Positions 6,447 through 9,705 of a DNA stretch of 9,705 nt are shown here, one piece after another; position 1 is the stretch's first letter, and every line of letters begins with the position of its first letter. The notes below the pieces were generated by a model. The model had not been told where the DNA came from and ran no database searches. It worked only from the letters and a program-made list of their open reading frames with translations. Source of the stretch: Candidatus Sungbacteria bacterium RIFCSPLOWO2_01_FULL_47_10 (GTDB lineage Bacteria; Patescibacteriota; Minisyncoccia; Sungbacterales; GWA2-42-14); contig MHQO01000022.1 in assembly GCA_001820675.1 (NCBI GenBank), positions 17,414 through 27,118 on the forward strand, given 5' to 3'. Both the position numbers and the translations under genes were made by a program.

Positions 6447-6516
6447 AAATTATGATTTTTCACTAACAGAGAATCTGTTTCCGCCGGAAAGACTTAAGAA
6501 TTTGAAATATATGAAG

Positions 6517-6542
6517 TCTCTCTAAAATGGAGAGATTTTTTT
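6517..6542 (+). terminator. Rho-independent terminator after the dehydrogenase gene
   Basis: TCTCTC (6517-6522) pairs with GAGAGA (6530-6535) around a 7-base loop, followed by seven T. It probably ends the rpsP-ligase-dehydrogenase transcript. The last two T are also the first bases of the next promoter's -35 box. A weaker stem, AACAGA/TCTGTT at 6465-6479, lies upstream. Confidence 0.7.
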
Positions 6543-6570
6543 GACTTTTTTGAGTTTTTGGTGATATAGT
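6541..6570 (+). promoter_or_regulatory. Promoter of the first small membrane-protein gene
   Basis: TTGACT (6541-6546) and TATAGT (6565-6570) are 18 bases apart, and TGA before the -10 box makes it an extended -10 (TGATATAGT). The predicted start is about 6577, giving a 31-nt leader with AAGGGG (6596-6601) as a ribosome-binding site six bases before the ATG. Confidence 0.8.
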
Positions 6571-6607
6571 AGAGGCAGTTTTTTGTCATCAAAAAAAGGG
6601 GTCAAAA

Positions 6608-7015
6608 ATGTTTTGGAATCGGATACATAAATTTTTTGATGTTTTGCATACTCTTGTTTTTGTTGGTTGGGTTGGGTATCTGCTATATTCTTTGATATTT
6701 AGTCATCCTGGGTTGAGACAACTGTTTCAGGAACCCGCTGGTTCAGTGTTTGTAAGTGTTTTTATTATTTTGGCTTTTTATGGTATTTTGGCAGTAGTTG
6801 GCATTGCGTTATTGATATGGTTTTTTAATCCGGTGCATGCGCTTTTGGAGGATATGGCATTGCGTCGCGAGGGTTATAGCATACAATGCAAATTTATGCA
6901 CGGCGGAACGGTTGGTGAGTATCCAGCTTCCGGCGGCTGGGAACGCTTGATTCCAGAAAAAATTGAGCCAATCCCGACTCCGAAACCGAAACCGAGAAAA
7001 GAAGAAAATCTTTAA
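6608..7015 (+). CDS. Small two-helix membrane protein with C-terminal GxWxRLIPxK motif (module copy 1)
   Basis: I do not recognise this 135-residue protein. Two hydrophobic segments at about 13-31 and 47-73 form a hairpin. The C-terminal part from about 74 is soluble and contains GGWERLIPEK (109-118), then a proline/lysine tail (PIPTPKPKPRK). The motif recurs in the 64-residue protein at 7237-7431, and both genes have the same kind of promoter, leader and terminator. The codon use is T-rich (many TTT, TTG, GTT), unlike the flanking genes, which hints at a different origin. ATG 6608 is supported by AAGGGG upstream. The setting, in a polysaccharide region and converging on a sugar transferase fragment, suggests but does not show a link to envelope glycan assembly. 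Confidence 0.75.
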   Translation: MFWNRIHKFFDVLHTLVFVGWVGYLLYSLIFSHPGLRQLFQEPAGSVFVSVFIILAFYGILAVVGIALLIWFFNPVHALLEDMALRREGYSIQCKFMHGGTVGEYPASGGWERLIPEKIEPIPTPKPKPRKEENL

Positions 7016-7017
7016 AC

Positions 7018-7045
7018 AAAAACAGCAGAAATTTGCTGTTTTTTT
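7018..7045. terminator. Bidirectional intrinsic terminator, module copy 1
   Basis: AAAAACAGCA (7018-7027) pairs with TGCTGTTTTT (7034-7043) around GAAATT, with T on the 3' side on both strands. It ends the small gene on the plus strand. On the minus strand it lies just after the transferase fragment at 7081-7155. Confidence 0.85.
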
Positions 7046-7075
7046 AAATGGCGCAAGATGTTTTTAACGTTAAGA

Positions 7076-7098
7076 TTTTTTTATCTTCCGCTTCGGGA
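7076..7098. repeat. 23-bp direct repeat, copy 1
   Basis: These 23 bases (seven T, then ATCTTCCGCTTCGGGA) are identical to 7471-7493. They cover the stop codon and the last five codons of the transferase fragment, read on the minus strand, plus a few bases beyond. The copies are 395 bp apart and flank the second small gene. Confidence 0.9.
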
Positions 7099-7155
7099 AA
7101 GTATCGTTAAAACCGTTTTGAGGGCAATGTTGAGGTCAAGAAGAAACGACTGGTG
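7081..7155 (-). pseudogene. 3'-terminal fragment of a second sugar transferase gene
   Basis: Read on the minus strand, this segment encodes HQSFLLDLNIAL then KTVLTILSRSGR and a TAA stop. It matches the last 24 residues (435-458) of the intact transferase at 7476-8852 at 20 of 24 positions, and the exceptions are conservative except H/N and A/I. Many matched codons differ at the third base, so this is an older paralog and not a recent copy. Upstream (7156-7166 on the plus strand) similarity decays with apparent small indels, and the rest of the gene is absent, replaced by the promoter of the next small gene. It is too short to work alone. Confidence 0.85.
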
Positions 7156-7173
7156 TGAAGTAAGTAATTTGGG

Positions 7174-7201
7174 TTGACTTTTCACGCCGCCTCTGTAACA
7201 T
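7174..7201 (+). promoter_or_regulatory. Promoter of the second small membrane-protein gene
   Basis: TTGACT (7174-7179) and TAACAT (7196-7201) are 16 bases apart. The -35 region TTGACTTTT is identical to that at 6541-6549. The predicted leader is about 29 nt, close to the 31 nt of the first small gene. No strong ribosome-binding site is visible; GAGACG is the nearest purine-rich stretch. Confidence 0.6.
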
Positions 7202-7236
7202 AAGAAAGAGGTATTTTACACACGAAAAAGAGACGT

Positions 7237-7431
7237 ATGGGGATCGTGATTAGTTTACTGGTTGTGGCAGTAGTGTTTCTTTGTTTTTTTATTATTTATT
7301 TGACCGAGGGGCGAATAAGAAACAAGAGTGCGTTAACTGTTTACGATCATCAACCTCCTTGCGGGTCATGGGTGCGGTTGATCCCGCCAAAAAAAGATAA
7401 GAGTCAAGAACGAAAAGGGCGGGTTGAATAA
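7237..7431 (+). CDS. Small single-pass membrane protein with GxWxRLIPxK motif (module copy 2)
   Basis: This 64-residue protein is not recognised. Residues 3-23 form one membrane helix (IVISLLVVAVVFLCFFIIYL). After it come a basic stretch (GRIRNK), PPCGSWVRLIPPKK (about 41-54) and a highly charged end. The G-x-W-x-R-L-I-P-x-K motif is the one in the 135-residue protein upstream, also placed near the C-terminus after the membrane part. Genes this short can arise by chance, but the shared motif, promoter and terminator make it convincing. It lies within the 395-bp interval between the two 23-bp repeats and converges on the sugar transferase gene, 44 nt away. The role is unknown. Confidence 0.7.
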   Translation: MGIVISLLVVAVVFLCFFIIYLTEGRIRNKSALTVYDHQPPCGSWVRLIPPKKDKSQERKGRVE

Positions 7432-7448
7432 ATTTTTCAATCTCAAAA

Positions 7449-7477
7449 AAGCGGCAATTAAGCCGCTTGTTTTTTTT
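7449..7477. terminator. Bidirectional intrinsic terminator, module copy 2
   Basis: AAGCGGC (7449-7455) pairs with GCCGCTT (7462-7468) around AATTAA, followed by G and eight T on the plus strand. On the minus strand the same stem is followed by TTTT, so it serves both the small gene and the sugar transferase. The T-tract overlaps the transferase stop codon by two bases. Confidence 0.9.
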
Positions 7478-7493
7478 ATCTTCCGCTTCGGGA
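7471..7493. repeat. 23-bp direct repeat, copy 2
   Basis: It is identical to 7076-7098. Here it covers the terminator T-tract, the stop codon and the last codons of the intact sugar transferase. Confidence 0.9.
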
Positions 7494-8852
7494 GAGAATA
7501 GTGAGGATAGTTTTTAAAATAATATTTATGTCCAAGAGAAACGACTGATTTTTAATGTAGTAAAGGTCATACTGCATTTTTTTGGGCGCATCCTCAACCG
7601 AGGCATCGTCTTCCATGTTAATTTGCGCCCAGCCGGTGATCCCGGGAAGCACCAAAAGCCGCATTTCGTAAAAGGGAATATTTTTTTTGAGATCTTGAAC
7701 ATATTCCGGGCGCTCCGGTCGCGGCCCCACGAACGACATATCACCCCTTAAGACATTCAGAATCTGGGGAAGTTCGTCGACATAGCTTTTTCTGAGAAAA
7801 AGCCCGACTGGAGTGTATCGCGGGTCTTTGCCTTCTATTTTTTTAAATCCGCCAATTTGATCGGCGTCTTTGACCATGGATCGGAATTTAATAAGCTCAA
7901 ATTCCCTTCCATGACGCCCGATCCTTTTTTGACGGTAAAAAGTCGGTCCGGGCGAGCTTATTTTTATGAAGAGTGAAACAAAAGGAGTGAGTGCGAGCGT
8001 TGGAAGAAGAAGGACAAGAGAGACGGCGATATCAATGGTCCGTTTAAAAAATTCAAATATGCGTTTTTTGCCGCCGACGAGGTGTTCGAGAAACCACACC
8101 TCTTGAATGAGGGAAACAGGGATTTTTCCGGTAATTCCTTCATAAAACTCGGGAAAGTCGACGATCGCCGCGCCAAGGGGGATAATTTCAAAGAACATTC
8201 TTACGAAGGTTTTATTTTCCTTGATATTTTCCGAGACAACGACGGTGTCAACGGAATAATCACGGATGACATGTCCGAGGCCGTGATTGAAAGCAAAGAT
8301 CGGATAGGGGAGACTTTGCGGCAGTTCTTCTTTTTCCGCAAGCATCAGGCCGATGATGTCATAGCCGAATTGAGGGTTTGCGCGAAGATAGTCCGCCATG
8401 TCAACTGCCTCCCTCGTTGCTCCGAAAAAAAGGATTTTATTACGGCTTGCAACAGGGAGGATGCCGTTGAAAATAAGCCGCCAGGCAAAGATGAGAACGG
8501 TTGAAAATACAATCGTCAGAAAAAGATTTGTTTTTGGTGCGATGCGAAATGCGGGGACAAGATAAAAAAGGAGGGTTGCAAGCGCGGCATTTGCGGTTAT
8601 TGCCTTCATGAGGCGTTCAAGGAATCGTGATTCGTTCTTTGTAAGCCGCAATTCATAAAGTCCCGCGATGATAAATACCGAAAGCCAGATTGCAAACACG
8701 ATCGAAAAAGGAATCAGGTGTTGATTCCAGAGATCGGCCCCGGGGGCGCTCAAATTTCGCGCGGTAAGCGCAAGGTAGAGGGATGTGTAGAGTATTGCAA
8801 TATCTCCCAAAAAAAGAATCGCGAGTTTGGGTTTTTTGGAACCGTTGCCCAT
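7476..8852 (-). CDS. Polyprenyl-phosphate sugar-1-phosphate transferase (WcaJ/WbaP-like)
   Basis: This 458-residue membrane enzyme would start a glycan by moving a sugar-1-phosphate from a UDP-sugar to undecaprenyl phosphate on the inner face of the membrane. Hydrophobic segments lie at about 10-29, 47-66, 85-100 and 108-128. A Rossmann-like CoA-binding domain (NKILFFGATREAVDMADYL, from 138) spans about 138-250. The catalytic bacterial transferase domain follows from about 266: RTIDIAVSLV with its re-entrant helix (272-294), SSPGPTFYRQKRIGRHGREF (299-318), KFRSM, YVDELPQILNVLRGDMSFVG with Asp359-Glu360, GPRPERPEY, and LPGITGWAQIN (402-412). The length fits the family. The sugar cannot be told. 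The start follows an extended -10 box by seven bases, so the mRNA may be leaderless. A fragment of a paralog lies at 7081-7155. Confidence 0.92.
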   Translation of the reverse strand: MGNGSKKPKLAILFLGDIAILYTSLYLALTARNLSAPGADLWNQHLIPFSIVFAIWLSVFIIAGLYELRLTKNESRFLERLMKAITANAALATLLFYLVPAFRIAPKTNLFLTIVFSTVLIFAWRLIFNGILPVASRNKILFFGATREAVDMADYLRANPQFGYDIIGLMLAEKEELPQSLPYPIFAFNHGLGHVIRDYSVDTVVVSENIKENKTFVRMFFEIIPLGAAIVDFPEFYEGITGKIPVSLIQEVWFLEHLVGGKKRIFEFFKRTIDIAVSLVLLLPTLALTPFVSLFIKISSPGPTFYRQKRIGRHGREFELIKFRSMVKDADQIGGFKKIEGKDPRYTPVGLFLRKSYVDELPQILNVLRGDMSFVGPRPERPEYVQDLKKNIPFYEMRLLVLPGITGWAQINMEDDASVEDAPKKMQYDLYYIKNQSFLLDINIILKTILTILSRSGR

Positions 8853-8859
8853 AGTGAGT

Positions 8860-8868
8860 GTTATAGCA
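8860..8868 (-). promoter_or_regulatory. Extended -10 promoter of the sugar transferase gene
   Basis: On the minus strand TGCTATAAC (8868-8860) fits TGnTATAAt with one mismatch. Transcription would start at about 8853, one base before the ATG at 8852, leaving no room for a Shine-Dalgarno. No good -35 box is seen. Confidence 0.6.
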
Positions 8869-8919
8869 TATTTCTTCCGACAGGAAAAGAAACGCGGCTA
8901 TGCAAATGGAGTTTTTGCC

Positions 8920-8950
8920 GCATATATGATACGCTGACGGCATATATAAC
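8920..8950 (+). promoter_or_regulatory. AT-rich promoter region of the epimerase gene with GCATATAT repeats
   Basis: GCATATAT occurs at 8920-8927 and again at 8940-8947, 20 bp or about two helix turns apart. TATAAC (8945-8950) is a -10 candidate that would start transcription near 8957, three bases before the ATG. TATGAT (8925-8930) is an alternative with a longer leader. No convincing -35 is seen. It is divergent from the transferase promoter. Confidence 0.45.
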
Positions 8951-8959
8951 GTTATTTGC

Positions 8960-9705
8960 ATGGATGACAAAAAAACAAAAATTATCGTAACGGGCGGAGC
9001 GGGGTTCATTGGGTCAACTCTTGTTGACGAACTGATTGCCGGGGGAAGCTCCGACGTTCATGTCATTGACAATCTCGTTGCCGGGAAGCGCGAGAATATT
9101 CACCCCAAAGCAAATTTTCACGAATTGGATATTCGTGATTTTGACGCAATCGCTCCCGTGTTTGCGGGTGCGCGTTTTGTGTTTCACCTTGCGGCCCTTC
9201 CGCGCGTCCAGCCGTCAATCCTTGATCCGCGCACAACACATGACGTGAACGTTACGGGGACACTCAACGTGCTTGTTGCCGCCCGTGACGCAAAAGTAAA
9301 GAGGGTTATCTATGCCGCATCCTCTTCCACATATGGCGATCAGGACGAACTTCCGCTTCGTGAAGGGATGGATGCTCGTCCAAAAAGTCCCTATGCTCTG
9401 CAAAAATATGAAGGAGAACTCTCCTGCCGCCTTTTTTCGGAGATTTACGGCCTTGAGACGGTATCGCTCCGGTATTTCAACGTATATGGACCGCGCGCAT
9501 CATCCGGTGGGGCATACGCATTGGTTATTTCGATATTCCTGAATCAGCGAAAAAATGGGGAGCCGATGACCATTGTTCCGGATGGAAAGCAGTCGCGGGA
9601 TTTTACGCACGTACGCGATATTGTCCGCGCCAATATCCTTGCCGCGGAATCGTCAAAAGTAGGCAGGGGAGAAGTTATTAATATCGGTGGAGGGAAGAAC
9701 CACAC
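8960..9705 (+). CDS. NAD-dependent sugar-nucleotide epimerase/dehydratase (3' end outside window)
   Basis: The frame runs from ATG 8960 through the window end without a stop (248 complete residues). It is an extended short-chain dehydrogenase: TGGAGFIGS (11-19) binds NAD, VIDNL (35-39) follows strand 2, HLAALPRVQPS (76-86) follows strand 4, ASSSTYGD (120-127) carries the catalytic Ser/Thr, and SPYALQK (143-149) gives Tyr145 and Lys149. RYFNVYGPRA (171-180) and DFTHVRDIV (214-222) are typical of UDP-glucose/UDP-GlcNAc 4-epimerases and relatives. The Q at HLAALPRVQPS and the general form resemble the WbpP/Gne group, which interconverts UDP-GlcNAc and UDP-GalNAc, but a dehydratase or another epimerase is possible. 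It would supply sugar for the transferase encoded on the opposite side of the shared intergenic region. Confidence 0.9.
   Translation, partial: MDDKKTKIIVTGGAGFIGSTLVDELIAGGSSDVHVIDNLVAGKRENIHPKANFHELDIRDFDAIAPVFAGARFVFHLAALPRVQPSILDPRTTHDVNVTGTLNVLVAARDAKVKRVIYAASSSTYGDQDELPLREGMDARPKSPYALQKYEGELSCRLFSEIYGLETVSLRYFNVYGPRASSGGAYALVISIFLNQRKNGEPMTIVPDGKQSRDFTHVRDIVRANILAAESSKVGRGEVINIGGGKNH

Noticed and set aside
6465..6480. Stem AACAGA/TCTGTT as a terminator for the dehydrogenase gene
   Set aside because: Only a 6-bp A/T-containing stem with three following T; the stem at 6517-6542 with seven T is a better candidate.
8082..8504. Plus-strand open frame of 140 codons opposite the sugar transferase gene
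   Set aside because: It is a shadow of the conserved transferase coding sequence, with no motifs or start signals.
1..9705. Alternative genetic code (TGA as glycine, as in some candidate phyla)
   Set aside because: TGA ends the mutY-like and methyltransferase genes at the expected places, and no gene needs TGA read-through.
1..9705. tRNA, rRNA, CRISPR array, transposase or integrase genes
   Set aside because: I saw none on either strand; the repeats at 7076-7493 have no recombinase gene nearby.

Overview
The window looks like part of a chromosome from a candidate phyla radiation bacterium, probably Parcubacteria/Patescibacteria. This is an inference from gene style: a MutY-type glycosylase without iron-sulfur cysteines, a WaaL/Wzy-type ligase with a TPR tail, a short UDP-sugar dehydrogenase, few Shine-Dalgarno sequences, and -10 promoter boxes placed almost on the start codon. 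TAA, TAG and TGA all end plausible genes, so the standard bacterial code fits.

Layout. Positions 3-326 hold the 3' end of an SMC-type chromosome-segregation ATPase, followed by a strong terminator at 427-452. A MutY-like adenine glycosylase gene (491-1357) comes next, then a 34-bp palindrome and a gene for a small secreted protein (1492-2100). A SAM-dependent methyltransferase (2762-2178, minus strand) and ribosomal protein S16 (rpsP, 2866-3180) are divergent and share a promoter region whose two -35 boxes form a palindrome. From about 3237 onward the window is mainly a surface-polysaccharide region: a large membrane ligase/polymerase with TPRs (3278-5581), a UDP-sugar dehydrogenase lacking its C-terminal domain (5628-6446), two small membrane-protein genes (6608-7015 and 7237-7431), a polyprenyl-phosphate sugar-1-phosphate transferase (8852-7476, minus) and a divergent NAD-dependent sugar epimerase cut by the window end (8960-9705).

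How they may work together (inference from families). The epimerase and dehydrogenase would make modified UDP-sugars. The sugar transferase would load the first sugar phosphate onto the lipid carrier at the membrane. The ligase/polymerase would move or polymerise the finished glycan outside. No flippase and no ordinary glycosyltransferases are visible here.

The most unusual structure is at 6541-7550. It contains the same module twice: a TTGACTTTT promoter, a small membrane-protein gene ending in a G-x-W-x-R-L-I-P-x-K motif, a terminator able to work on both strands, and the 3' end of a sugar transferase gene on the minus strand. In the second copy the transferase is complete. In the first only its last 24 codons and stop remain (7155-7081), matching the intact protein at 20 of 24 residues although many codons differ. 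The two ends also share an exact 23-bp direct repeat. This suggests an old paralogous module whose transferase was lost, or repeated cassette exchange at the 3' end of the transferase gene.
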